The translations under genes and the position numbers were made by a program. A DNA stretch of 64,000 nucleotides. It comes from Lycium barbarum (taxonomy: Eukaryota > Streptophyta > Magnoliopsida > Solanales > Solanaceae). This document shows, piece after piece, positions 36,844 to 49,014 of the stretch (positions within the stretch are counted from its first letter, which is position 1; each line of letters starts with the position of its first letter). The stretch spans positions 29,355,637 to 29,419,636 of the forward strand of contig NC_083339.1 of the NCBI RefSeq assembly GCF_019175385.1, read 5' to 3'. The notes under the pieces were generated by a model, which saw nothing but the letters and a program-made list of their open reading frames with translations, was not told where the DNA came from and did not search any database.

Positions 36844-38275
36844 CTATCTCGAAGCATAAGCAATAACTCTACCGTGCTGCATTAACACACATCCTAACCC
36901 AACACCGAAAGCATCACAGTATACCACATAACCATCTGACCCTTCTGGAAGCGTTAAGACTGGAGCTGAGGTCAATCTGTCCTTAACCTCTTGGAAACTG
37001 CGCTCACAAGCGTCATTCCATTGAAATTTAGCTGACTTCTGCGTTAACTTCGTCAATGGGGCTGAAATAGATGAAAATCCCTCTACGAATCTCCTATAAT
37101 AACCTGCCAATCCCAGAAAACTACGAACTTCTGTAGGTGTCGTAGGCCTTGGCCAAGTCTTTACCGCTTCAATTTTCTGAGTATCAACTCGAATACTGTC
37201 ATCTGAAATAACATGGCCCAGAAATGTTACGGAATTCAGCCAAAACTCGCACTTTGAAAATTTTGCATATAATTCTCAAGCTCGAAGAATTCCAAGTACG
37301 ATAGGTAAGTGATCTGCATGTTCTGGTTCTGTGCGAGAATACACCAGAATATCATCAATGAATACTATCACAAACAAGTCCAAGAGTGGCCTAAACACAT
37401 TATTCATCAAATTCATAAACACGGCCGGAGCATTGGTCAGCCCAAACAACATCACCCGGAATTCATAGTGGCCATATCTTGTTCTGAAAGCTGTTTTGGG
37501 AATATCTTCTTCCCTAACCCTCACTTGATGATAACCTGACCTCAAGTCTATTTTAGAAAACCACTTGGCACCTTGTAGTTGATCAAATAAATCATCAATC
37601 CTGGGGAGAGGATATTTGTTCTTTATCGTCACCTTGTTCAACTGCCTATAATCGATGCACATTCGTAGGGAACCATCTTTCTTTCTCACGAACAAAACTG
37701 GTGCTCCCCACGGCGATGAACTGGTCTAAAAAACCCCTTTTCAAGCAAATCTTTTAATTGCGCCTTTAGCTCTTTCAATTATGCAGGAGCCATTCGATAA
37801 GGAGGGATAGAGATAGGCTTGGTGTCCGGCAACACATCAATGGCGAAGTCAATTTCTCTTTCTGGAGGAAGGCCTGGAAGTTCATCTGGAAATACATCCG
37901 AAAATTCATTTACTACCGGAACAGATTGGAAAGTTGGCGACTTTGATTCGGTATCATGAACTCGAACTAGATGATAAATGTAGCCTTTGGCTATCATCTT
38001 TCTTGCCTTGAGATAGGAAATAAACCTACCTCTTGGAGACATTGTATTACCCTTCCACTCAAGCACGGGTTCTCCCGGAAATTGAAATCGAACTACTTTC
38101 ATCCTGCAATCAATATTAGCATAGCATGAGGCCAACTAATCCATGCCCATAATCACATCGAATTCTAACATTTCAACCTCAACTAAATCGGCTTTAGTTT
38201 GGCGATCACATATCACTATCACACTATTAGGGAGGGTAAAATCTTATACACGGCTCTATCGCACGATCTCATTAG
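36844..38275 (-). pseudogene. Chromovirus A pol fragment (protease, RT, start of RNase H); gag deleted
   Basis: On the minus strand, protease (37779-38135) reads [17 protein letters not shown] and the spacer ends [25 protein letters not shown]. RT (37276-37695) is well preserved: [50 protein letters not shown], and FIDDILVYS. The RT thumb/RNase H start (36844-37110) ends in GRVIAYASR. Upstream, the protease runs directly into untranslated leader at about 38275, so gag and the protease N-terminus are missing. The downstream side is cut at 36844 inside RNase H. Confidence 0.87.
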
Positions 38276-38410
38276 AAGAAAGATGGTCATTTTCCTAAAT
38301 GCCCTGTAGCCTCTTGTTTATTAGTGTGGCATACAACACACCATAAACAAGACTCTACTAGACACGGCTCGTAGGCACTTCCTAGGACTGAACTGCTCTG
38401 ATACTACTTC
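38276..38410 (-). promoter_or_regulatory. 5' leader and primer-binding site of chromovirus A
   Basis: On the minus strand, TAGTATCAGAGCAG follows the LTR end GGTCGTGACA within a few bases. It is the initiator-Met tRNA primer site with one change. The rest is untranslated leader ending at the gag deletion. Confidence 0.75.
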
Positions 38411-39797
38411 TGTCACGACCTATCCAGGGGCCACGACGGGTACCCGGGGTTAACCACCGAGCACCCCTCATTCTACTGCTTATCATACTCATTAAACGTT
38501 TCTTTTATCAAACTTATACTCAAATTATGAAATAAAAATCATCTTTCATTCGAAGACATAAATAATTTTATATGCCCAAGCCTTTTGGTCATTGAAATAA
38601 TATATACATATATATACATGGTAGCAACCTTGTGAGACCATACCACCCACACTGCGTATCTACGAGCCTCTACTAGAGTACTATACATATGGACGGGACC
38701 GGACCCCGTCGTGCCCAAAACATACATGTACATAAAAGGATAACCATAAGCACCTCCGGAACAATGGAGTGCTCTCAAACAGCTAACAGCTCCTACGAGT
38801 CTGGATCAGGATCACCTCCTTGTCTACCTGTAGGCAAGAACACAGCGTCTAAAGAAAAACAGACGTCAGTACAAACATTATACTGAGTATGAGAGGCATA
38901 AACAATAATATTATTACGTCGATGAAATAAAGGAAGTATAAATAAGGAACATCTGTATCTGACTGTCAAATATAAAGAAAATGATGCATGCTTGTTTACT
39001 CAAAATCATCATCATATCATATATGCATAAATGTACAAACTGCCCGTCCATATCGGATCGGTGTAATAATCATTAGCCTGCGTCCAGGCCTCCCGCGTTC
39101 GGGGTATCCTCTCATGCCGCCCACTAGTGGTGTCTGCCCATGCCATCTGGCCATGGTGTATAGCTGCCCGCCTTAGCGGTGACTGCCCGGCCAAATAGGC
39201 GCGGTGTTATATCATAATCATAATATTCTCATCATAGTGCATGCATAAAGACTCAAGGACAACTATGCTTTATCAGGGTGACGTAAGGTCGTAATCCCCC
39301 GATTTCCTTATAGAGCACTCATTAACATCCTGCCTCACCTTGAAGGGAATAGTATATGAGGTGAGTGTAAGCAATAAATGACGTCATTGACGCTTTAGGA
39401 ACATCATATCATGAACATCTAGAACTTCTATACTTTAACTCATTACCTTGTATAGCTATTTAGGAATATAGGCTCATATCTTTCCGGAACTTAAGAGATT
39501 CATGGAGAAGAAAGAAAGTCATGCTATAGGATTCATGCCATAGAAAGAAAGGACTAGCCTCACATAGCTTTTGCGCTTAACTAATCTATCGTTCGCTTGG
39601 TTTCCTTTGGTGCCCACGTTTCTACCTTCAAGAGGAATCGCATTAACATTAGTTACTCGGCTATAAGAACATTTCACTATTTCTAGGGAAAATTGGGCAG
39701 CACTTTCTTTGTTTATACTACTTTTCCCATATTCTATATCAACTCCCAACGTTAATAACAACATTCACAATATAGCAACAACAATCATCATTTATCT
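38411..39797 (-). repeat. 5' LTR of chromovirus A, left part
   Basis: It starts TGTCACGACCTATCC at the PBS side and is interrupted at 39797 by a 3-kb solo LTR. It continues at 42803, so the uninterrupted LTR would be about 2.15 kb. Its first 60 bp are related to the start of the LTR at 30361. Confidence 0.75.
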
Positions 39798-39961
39798 TGT
39801 CACGACCCAACCCCGTAGGCCGTGACTAGTGCCCGAGTTGGGCACCCTAACACACTCATCATGAATAAATCACACTCAGATAGTGTATACGGCACTAATA
39901 TCACACGCTGCCTCAAATTATATCAAACTATCTCAGACACATTTCAAACACAACCATGTGT

Positions 39962-40021
<60 letters not shown>

Positions 40022-42797
40022 AAAGCCGACAAGGCTATCAAATGGCACAACGGCCCCCAAAACAAATACAAATGCACGCCGACAAGGCTGCCATAGCGAA
40101 TAGGATTATACAAACACATCTGAACAAAAGTAGGCACACACACCCACAAATACGTCTACAGACCTCTAAACAGACCAATCAAAACATATGGCGGGACAGG
40201 GCCCCGCCGTACCCCTGAACAAATATATACATATGTAACGAACGAACGTATATACCAAAATGTAGGCTCTGGAATGAGAAGAGCACTCCGAATAGCAAAA
40301 GAGGGTGTCCTAAACTGGTGGATCACCAAACTGTGCGTCTGTACCTGCGGGCATGAACGCAGCCCCCCGAAGAAAGGGGGGTCAGTACGAAATATGTACT
40401 GAATATGCAAAGCAGAAGATACAGAAAACAAATCTGAGACATAAACGAAATAGGAGTACAGAACATTATATAAGTCATGCATAGGGTACAGAAGAATATG
40501 GTCGCCTGCCCGTCGATGGCTCCATAACACAGCATAACACCAGAAAGGTTTCAAATCTCTGTATCCCCGTCACATATCATAACACCGCATAACGCCATAC
40601 ACAGCATAACACCAAAATAAGTGGAACCTGGCCCTCCAACGAGTGGCTCGGTAAATCATAAACACAGCATAACTCCGGAGTATATCATAGTGCGCACGAC
40701 AACAGAACCGGCCCGGGACTCGGCGAAAAGTATAACAGAAGGCACGAGTAGAGTCGTGAGTAGTCATATGCATAAAATCATTATCAAGAACTCAAACATA
40801 AGTAAAATGATCATACTTAGAAATCGAAATAATAGTCATACCAAATTCTTTCAAAAGTTCTCCGAATTACATAAAGGAAAGTCACGGGACCCACGGACGG
40901 GTATTGACCCGAGCCGGGCCCGCCTATGGAAAATATACTCATCATACGCCATATAAACTCCTACAATAAAAAAATATTGAGGCAATCCGAGCCTTTCTGT
41001 GAAAGATATGGCGTTCTTAGCTACGGAATTCTTTAAAACAAACTTTTTTATACAAAGTTTGGAAATCAATTCTTTCGAAAACATAAAGGCTCATATTTCA
41101 TCACATCATACATAAGAATGCCAAGAAATAGGTATAAGGATCATAGAGTGCTCGGATTTCGAATCTTAGAATTTTCCTCAAGGCTCATAATCTAGCCTAT
41201 TGAAAACTAAGGCATGCCAAAAGAAAGAAGGCTTAAGCTTTACATACCTCGTACGCACTCCAAGTTAGCCAATCTAAAGTTAATCCCAACCTACGCCTCG
41301 GGCTCCCCAAGGTCTACAAATACGCCAACGAATATCAAACATTAGCCATGGGCACTTAAGCAATTTATCCCAAACTAACATTAAATTCTACAGAAATTTG
41401 GGCAGCACTTCCCCTGTAAATAGGCCAACCCGAGAATTTAACTCGTCCAAAATCAACAACAACAACAACAACAACAATAACCAACCTAGCAACTCCAATA
41501 ACCAATACGAAAGGCAATATTACATTAATACTCTCTTTTTCATCATTCAACAACATTCATAATAATTAATTCGACGGCTTACATTCAAGCCACATTATCG
41601 CTTATACATTCAAATACTACCCCAAACCCATACTAACAACATTCAATAACACTTTTAAACAAATTACATAATATTTCCAACAATCCCACATTTTCTCCAA
41701 CTTGGCCGAAAACAGCCCCTAAACCGAGAACCTCACTATAACACACCTTCCGACTTTCGAATCATGATTTCCACCAATAATCCCCATTCTAACAATGCCA
41801 TTCTCATAAAAATAAAAATTGTATTAATTGCACAAAATTCCCCAAGTCAGCCCGCACACTTACCATATCAATTTTTGGACATTAAACTTTCATTTCCAAA
41901 CTAGAATTCATAACGACAACAACTAAAACACCAAGCGATATTAATTCATTCCTTGCTACACATTGGAGGCTATATACACGGCCATACACCCATATACACA
42001 TTTAGATGGTTCTAATTTATTTCTTCACCCTACAACAATCAAACATGCTACATGGAACTAATTCATCAACTCAATACCACACAACACACACACACCTCAC
42101 ACGGCTAACACACCCATCACACAACCCACTTCCAACATACTATATTTCACCAATTTCCTCCATATTAACATACTACAACATGAATAAAATGTTCACAACA
42201 CATAAACAAGATCAAAACTTACCTTTCTTCTTCAATTCCACAATGGGTTAGGGTTTGCGATCTCTTAAACGAATGACTTGATCGCTCCAACAATGCTTCC
42301 ACGCTACTTAGGGACCTCCAAATAGTGGGTTTGTACCAAGGAAATAATTTTGGGGTGGCTTAAAATGAACTTGGGTTTTTCTCCCTCTTGGCCGTGAGCT
42401 TGGAGAAGTTGTTCTCCAAGTTCTTGATATTTTGCTAAGTGTGGAAAATGAGAAAAGATGACTTAGAAGTCATCTTTTAAGTTCCACCTAAAAACCTCCA
42501 AGTGTCCTTGGACCCACACATGTGTTGGACCATTTAAAATTGGCCACAACAATGTGTGGGACCACTCCCATCTACACGGCCACAAGGCCTTATTTGGCAA
42601 GATTTTCAATTCCAATTATATCACTTTTGGTCTCAAATTTTCCTAAGTGTTCAATGTCAACAATTTCATGCACAACTTATATCTCAAAATAAAATCAACG
42701 GCCAAAAGTCCCGACTTCAAATCCCGGAATAGTCTTGGCCCTAAATTATCATAGTTAAACCGGGTTGTCCCAATGTATAAAAATACGGGATATAACA
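39798..42797 (-). mobile_element. 3000-bp solo LTR with TATCT target duplication
   Basis: The plus-strand ends are TGTCACGACCC and GGGATATAACA, with TATCT on both sides (39793-39797 and 42798-42802). On the minus strand it begins TGTTATATCCCGTATT. No coding or internal sequence is present. It contains a (CA)n(TA)n microsatellite (about 39963-40019) and a polypyrimidine (AAC)n tract near 41455. It inserted into the LTR of chromovirus A and is younger than it. Confidence 0.9.
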
Positions 42798-42802
42798 TAT
42801 CT

Positions 42803-43572
42803 ACACTTACCACAATTCACCTTTTCTCTTCAATTTCTCCACAATTATGAATATAACTCGTTATCGCGTTTTCTCATATATACTACTTATTCCACGGTCT
42901 AAATGTCACTTATAACATATTCACAATCACAGCATACCAACATTCATGATTCATCTCAATCACTATTCAACAATGACACTATTCACACATTCATGACCCA
43001 ATTTCTATGTCTTTCCACAATCCAAGTGTTTCAACTTTTAACCACTCAAACCATATAAAAGGGTCATAAAACTCACCTTAGATGATGGATGAACAACACT
43101 CAAGTAGAGATCCTCTTCTTGCACCAAAACCCTAACTCACTTCTCTTGAGTTTTCTTGGCTTAGATGAACTTTTAATGGGTTTCATACACTTGATTTCAT
43201 GGATTTGGTATAGTAAATCTTGGTTTTCCCTTAGTTTCTTGTGAATGAATGATGGAGAAGGTTCTAGAGGGTTCTTGGAGAGAGGAGAGTGGCAGATGAA
43301 ATGAAATAAAATGAAGGAGGGGTCCTTATATTAATTCATGAAATCAGTCCCGATCGAGATGTACGGTGCGATCGACGGAGCGTCGATTGGAATGATGGGG
43401 CGTCGATCTGATCGTCGAAGTCGTTAAATTTCCAGTGAGCAATCTGTCGTTTCCTCTCATTCTACGGTGAGAAGGACGGTTCGTCGAACTGATCGATGGA
43501 GCGTCGACCTGTTCGTCGAATGGTCTTTGCTCCAATTCAATTTTTACGGCTCCAATATATATCTCTACTGCA
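42803..43572 (-). repeat. 5' LTR of chromovirus A, right part (U3 side)
   Basis: It continues the host LTR after the solo LTR. The TATA/U3 part at about 43350-43525 holds many variants of GATCGACGGAGCGTCGAT. The outer border near CTACTGCA (43572) is uncertain: the usual gypsy start is not obvious, and a tandem duplication begins right there. Confidence 0.6.
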
Positions 43573-43575
43573 TTT

Positions 43576-44180
43576 GTAATGAATGGAGCTTGTTCCATTC
43601 CAGTGGGTGAGGGATGTTTTGTAACCCCTCTACATGTACTTATTATTTCATCAATAAAAAGTACATGTTACCCGAGAAAAGGAAAAAAAAAACTCATTAT
43701 AGATGTTTAATATTTTAAATGGCCGGACGTGCAGATAATTACAAGATATCCGGATAACTATAACTTTCAAAAATATGGATTCTACTACATCTGACAAGGA
43801 GTACTAGACGAGTTTTCTTCCTCCTTGCAACTTCAACTTCAATATCTTAGGTTTTAGGGTTTGCATTTTCTTACATTCACTCTTTACGTTTTCCTTGACA
43901 CAAACCGTGCCAGTTGCAGATATAACGTTACAAATGAAATGTCAATTTACAAGGTGTGGATTTTCACTTATACTGAATCAATATTTATTGATTTGCTTAG
44001 TTTCTTTTGACTGCTTTAAGTTTCATAGTTTAGTTTTCAATTTCTTGATCACCTTGTTCAGTATGCTGTATGCATATGATTACAAGAACGTTCACGATAT
44101 ATGAAATAATTAAGGACAGACTTTTACACTCATTGTTTGTGCAAATTAAATAGATTTAATGCGAAAGTTTTCTAGGTTTA
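43576..44180 (+). repeat. 605-bp tandem duplication, copy 1
   Basis: It begins GTAATGAATGGAGCTTG and ends TTTTCTAGGTTTA. Copy 2 lies 625 bp downstream with only scattered substitutions. It has no convincing coding content; the small ORF at 43895-44104 recurs in copy 2 only because the DNA is duplicated. Confidence 0.92.
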
Positions 44181-44200
44181 AAATGAAATCCTACTCTTTT

Positions 44201-45298
44201 GTAATGAATGGAGCTTGTTCCATTCCAGTGGGTGAGGGATGTTTTGTAACCCCTCTACATGTACTTATTATTTCATCAATAAAAGGCCAAACCCATCGAC
44301 AAACACCTGTGGTCGTCCACTTCCTTCACTTGAGCACCTAAAGTGACCCTTGTTCCATTTAGACACTTCAGGTGGGCCATTCCTATTTCACTTAGACACT
44401 TTTTGCACCGTTATCGGAGCAAAACCAACACCAGTCGTCTCCTACATGGATTAAGTGGCCAATTAAATTGTGTCAACTCATTTAAATTGTGCCAACTCAA
44501 TTAAATTGTGTCAACTCATTTTAATTGTAAATTCACTAATTTGTAAATTCGTGGAGTTTTGACCATTAAAAATTGGGGCTTTTGGGCTGGTTGGATGTGC
44601 AATGAGGTGGCGCTCCCTTTGGTGTTGGTTTTGCTCCGATAACAATGCAAAAAGTGTCTAAGTGGAATAGGAATGACTCACCTGAAGTGTCTAAATGGAA
44701 CAAGGGTCACTTTAGGTGCTCAAGTGAAAGAAGTGGACGACCACAGGTGTCTGTCGATGGATTTGGCCTCAATAAAAAGTACATGTTAACTGAAAAAGGA
44801 AAAAAAAAACTCATTATAGATGTTTAATAGTTTAAATGGCCGGACGTGCAGATAATTACAAGATATCCGGATAACTATAACTTTCAAAAATATGGATTCT
44901 ACTACATGTGACAAGGAGTACTAGACGAGTTTTCTTCTTCCTTTCAACTTCAACTTCAATATCTTAGGTTTTAGGGTTTGCATTTTCTTACATTCACTCT
45001 TTACGTTTTCCTTGACACAAACCGTGCCAGTTGCAGATATAAAGTCACAAATGAAATGTCAATTTACAAGGTGTGGATTTTCACTTATACTGAATCAATA
45101 TTTATTGATTTGCTTAGTTTCTTTTGACTGCTTTAAGTTTCATAGTTTAGTTTTCAATTTCTTGATCACCTTGTTCAGTATGCTGTATGCATATGATTAC
45201 AAGAACGTTCACGATATATGAAATAATTAAGGACAGACTTTTACACTCATTGTTTGTGCAAATTAAATAGATTTAATGCGAAAGTTTTCTAGGTTTAA
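44201..45298 (+). repeat. 605-bp tandem duplication, copy 2 (contains a MITE)
   Basis: Same ends as copy 1. Its length exceeds copy 1 by exactly the MITE (484 bp) plus the 9-bp target duplication. The few differences (for example near 44790 and 44908) show that it is recent. A 20-bp filler (44181-44200) separates the copies. Confidence 0.92.
44285..44768. mobile_element. 484-bp MULE-type MITE with 9-bp target duplication
   Basis: The arms are about 150 bp each and almost perfect reverse complements, starting GGCCAAACCCATCGAC and ending TCGATGGATTTGGCC. TCAATAAAA flanks both sides (44276-44284 and 44769-44777). Copy 1 of the tandem duplication shows the empty site. Nine-base target duplications and long terminal inverted repeats point to Mutator-like transposase as the mobilising enzyme. 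It has no coding capacity. Confidence 0.95.
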
Positions 45299-46892
45299 TT
45301 TTATGGATTTTAATTTTTCTTTCGAAGTGCCACATAGATGTAAAAATTCTACTACTCTTTTTTTTTTTTCTTTTTCGGAAGACATTTTAAGCAGTTACAA
45401 AATGTGACCCGTCTTCTCAATGCCTAGTCTCAATAGTTTTGCCCAGATTTGACTTTCATCAAATTAGGGAGTATTATTTATTTATTTTTAGAGCTAAAAC
45501 TTTTCGAAAACAGATCCTCAATGGCAAAAAGGATAAACTACATCAAAAGGTAGTCAAATCAGATATATATATATATATATATTTAAGAATGAGATTCCAA
45601 GAACTTTTTGTCCTTGGTTTATTAAAAATGCATCATAGCCCTTATTAACTCGCTGTTTCATAGATAAGCTCTCGTCCTGGAATTTGGTATATGGACGTTG
45701 AAAGAATTTAAAAGCCATACTAGATCAACAAAGATTCATGCTGACATTATCCCCTTATGTTTGAACCACAACTTATAGATAAAGGGCCAGCATATAGTTT
45801 AATATATCCTGTTTTTTACAGCACACACTTTTAGTTCCTTAGAAAATATATGGAATTATATATCAAGCTGAACACAAACAAGAATATCTCAATAGGACAA
45901 TGAGTTCATGAATCAGCCCACACCTTAGGACAATCGGTTGAGTAACATAATATCTTATACTCTGACAATCCATTTTATGCGTCTTAGATTAATTAGCCTC
46001 GAAGTTTAAGAAAGTAATGAAAACTTTTAGATCTAATGGTTATAAGATGTTAAATGTTGGAATTAAAAAATTCCTAAATACTATCTAATGGTTATAAGAT
46101 GTTAAATGTTGGAATTAAAAAGTTCCTAAATACTCCCTCCAGTCCAAGATACTAAAGTAGGAGACAAATTTTATGTGATTAACTTATCCATATAATGGAC
46201 ACTTGTGAACATGCACATAAACGTTTTCCAAAATATGAGTCGGAAGTGTTTAATAAGAATATTTTATCATATGTCCAGATGTTCATTAGAACATGTCATA
46301 GTTTGAGTATTTAAATAAAATTTACTGGTAAATTTAAGAGCCTAAATAGATTGAAAAGGAAAGTAAGACACAAAAATTAAAGAGTTAAATCCTTTTAATT
46401 TTTGATAACTTTTACACATCCATATGAGACAACCGTATAACTCCACTGGTAACTTTCTTTGTAGCTATTCTTCAGCTTCCTATGATGATTTTTATAACTA
46501 AGTTTTTAAGATCTTGGACAGGGGTTTGTTACACATTCCTAATAGTATGTCTCAGACAATAGACCAACACAATTACCAATGAGTTCCCCGTACATCAAGG
46601 GTCTGGTCATCCTCATCTCATAGTCATTTTGTCATTTCTTGGAAAAAAACAATTCTAGTTATTTGGAAAAAAACACAAATAAAGATGAATCTCAACTTTT
46701 TCAATAATGTCTGAAACTCCACTACTATATGATTCTCTCTCTCTCCATGCAATGAAGTACATATGAATTCACATGAGGCTAAAACTTGGTGCTAAGTTTC
46801 ACATTCTCAAATCATGAAGTAGATAATATCTCGCTAAGAAATACTTCTTGTTTTGATAACATAGAGACAACAAAAACCAACAGTACTATTTA

Positions 46893-46928
<36 letters not shown>

Positions 46929-47017
46929 TTAACTTGGGTAAATGGTACTAAGACATAGTCAAGACTCAATAACATGAAACAAGTACCTCAAGATCTCACT
47001 TAGAATATTGTCCTCAT
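45299..47017. other. AT-rich spacer downstream of the transcription factor gene
   Basis: No gene is visible. It contains a (TA)n tract at about 45559-45582 and an (AAT)n microsatellite at 46894-46927. A MITE-like TACTCCCTCCAGTCCAAG end at about 46127 has no clear partner. Confidence 0.55.
46031..46134 (+). repeat. 52-bp unit in tandem, two copies
   Basis: 46031-46082 and 46083-46134 each start ATCTAATGGTTATAAG and differ at about four positions. The second copy runs into a CTCCCTCC sequence. Confidence 0.9.
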
Positions 47018-48750
47018 TCATAGAGTCAGATCCAGAGTACTTGCCCTTTGTCTTGCATTTTCTGTCGTAGCATCAATATTACTGTCACGCCCCAAAATTA
47101 GGGTGGGATGTGATTCGCACCCGATCCTTACTGCCCGTTGAGTGAACCCTGTTGTAGCATCAATATTAGCATCTTCCATAAACCTTGTAACCCTTGAAGA
47201 AGACAATGGTGATGACAATGACAATGATAAGCTACTCCCATTATCATTATCATCATGGTTTATTATCTCTTCATTAATCCTTGGCTTTGCACCTAGACAT
47301 AAATTCAGATCAAGGTCACAATATGAAGCTTTCCTTTTTAAAGGAGTCTGCTTTTCTAGATTTATGGTTCTTTCCAAATCTGGAGGAGAAGTATTTCCAT
47401 TTCCACCAACGGCTCTTGCTTGAGCTTTTGCAACTATATGAAACAACCTAGTGAGCTCATCCCTAGGTTTTCCTCTGGATAATCCAATTTCATCTTTAAC
47501 TTCATTTGTTTGTAAAGCGGATCTTTCACTGATGAAAGATGGAATCCCTGTACATAAATCTTGATTCAGTGTAGGGTAAAATCCTCCTCTGGTCCTGTTT
47601 AGTATACTTTGCCCCACTGTGGTGTTAGGCATCCAATTGCCATGGCAATTCCAAGAAGCATCTTCATACCTTGAAAAAGAGAAATAAAGAAAAAAAATGT
47701 TTGCAAGATAAAGTAGCGTAAAAATTTTGCAACAAATATTAATTTCTGGATATATAAGTTTAAAAGTACAGTGAGTTCAGTGTTAAAAACCGTAAAAATT
47801 GAACTAATCATGTTTTAATTTTAGATCTGCCTCTAAACATATGGATGAGTGAATTAAAGAGAAAGGAAAACAAGAAAGATGTGAATCATATGCATTACAT
47901 ACCTAAAAGGGGAATTGAGCCTCTGATGGGAAGTAGGGAACACTGGGAATTGGCTCAAATTGAAGATATTTTGATCTCCACCTTCCATAAAACGATTGTG
48001 ATGATGTGAAATCCCTGTGGGAAAATACATGGAATCATTAAGATTTACTACCAAAAACCTAAATTTTGAAAATAATAAAGAGAAATAACATAAAAGCATC
48101 TATACCTTGACCTTGGTCATCCAACTTCTTGCTTCTATACATCTATGAGAAAACAAATCAAAGGGAAAAGAGTTAATCAGAGAAAGGTAAGCAATTATGT
48201 TAATTAGCTTTAATTTCTTGGTTGATTGAGATCTTGATTTTGTACCTGCAAATGGCTCTTGACATGAGCAATGTTGAGTCCTTTTATGTTCATCGTTTGA
48301 AGAACTAGTTTCGGTGTTGCTCCTGCACCAAAAAAGAAGCAAAATAAAGAAGACAAACCATTAAAGAAGGTCAAATACTCTAACCATCGCCGTGGAACTG
48401 TGTGGTCATCTTATCTAAAAGCTTAAACTGTTGGTCACAATACACAATTAAAGGTTAATTAGCTGATACAAACTAATAAAAAATTGTAGAAACTTACGAT
48501 CTTGTCCACCAAGTCTTTCCACGGCATGAACAAAACGGAGATGGAGATCAGGAGTCCATCGGAGTCTAGGCATCTTGGATCGAACATAAGGTCTCACACA
48601 GGGCTTCTTTTCACTCTCTTCAACTGTACTGTCGCTTGAGCTTCCTCCCTCCTTTAACTTGCTCAAGGCTTTCTCCGCTTCATCCTCAGTTTGTCCAAAA
48701 TTAGAGCTTGTCTTGGAATTACATCCACTCTCAACACTATCCTCCGACAT
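47018..48750 (-). CDS. GARP/G2-like MYB-related transcription factor, five exons, 376 aa
   Basis: Probable nuclear DNA-binding regulator. Exons on the minus strand: 48498-48750, 48246-48322, 48106-48142, 47903-48014 and 47018-47669. All four introns (175, 103, 91 and 233 bp) are GT-AG and the frame stays open for 1131 bp. Residues 59-116 form a single MYB-like GARP domain: MPRLRWTPDLHLRFVHAVER, LGGQDRATPKLVLQ, then NIAHVKSHLQMYRSKK, with the SHLQMY third helix. A Ser/Glu-rich acidic leader precedes it. The C-terminal half has three Leu-rich EAR-type motifs: DLDLNLCLG (278-286), SLSLSLS (306-312) and the terminal LDLTL (372-376), so repression is likely. Relatives I recall are the Arabidopsis At2g40260/At1g14600 group. 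The start is the first Met, with stops upstream. Oddity: residues 334-362 come from an in-frame insertion. Confidence 0.93.
47067..47168 (-). mobile_element. In-frame 87-bp addition (72-bp insert plus 15-bp duplication) in the last exon
   Basis: GTAGCATCAATATTA (plus strand) stands at 47067-47081 and again at 47154-47168, flanking 72 bp. The insert starts CTGTCACGCCCCAAAATTAG, which resembles gypsy LTR ends such as the TGTCACGACCC seen at 30361 and 39798. The addition of 87 bp equals 29 codons, so the reading frame and the terminal LDLTL are kept. The flanking direct repeats look like a target duplication, which is long for an LTR element and more like target-primed insertion or repair filler. 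Confidence 0.75.
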
Positions 48751-48989
48751 TTTTACTAAAAGTTTCTCTTGTTAGCTTGATGGAGTAAATATTTTAGCAT
48801 TTTTGGTGATGAATTCTTGATGATCTAGGGCTTCTTACAAACTGCATAGCTCTAAACTAAGACATGAACCTTAAGAAGTGAAATATTCCATAGACTGGGG
48901 TTGGAAAAGTAAAATGAAAGTTACAGTTTTACGTAGAACAAATGGAAAAATCAAACCCTAGACTTGTCAAATAATTAAGATGGAAGACC

Positions 48990-49014
48990 CTTCTCTCTCT
49001 CTCTCTCTTTCTCT
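48990..49014 (-). promoter_or_regulatory. GAGA-type tract upstream of the transcription factor
   Basis: On the minus strand, GAGAGAGAGAGAGAGAA lies about 240-260 bp before the ATG, in the 5' UTR or core promoter. Such tracts are bound by plant BPC/GAGA factors in general; binding here is inferred. No clear TATA box was found, apart from an AT-rich stretch at about 49025-49050. Confidence 0.5.

Noticed and set aside
39963..40019. CRISPR-like or coding tandem repeat
   Set aside because: It is a plain (CA)n(TA)n microsatellite inside a solo LTR; the long ORFs through it are repeat artefacts.
43895..45221. The same 69-aa ORF twice (43895-44104 and 45012-45221), suggestive of a duplicated gene
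   Set aside because: The repetition is due to the DNA duplication. The frame is short, there is no domain, and no other sign of coding.
47142..47423. Plus-strand ORF of 93 codons over the transcription factor
   Set aside because: It is antisense to the last exon of a well-supported gene and is a shadow frame.
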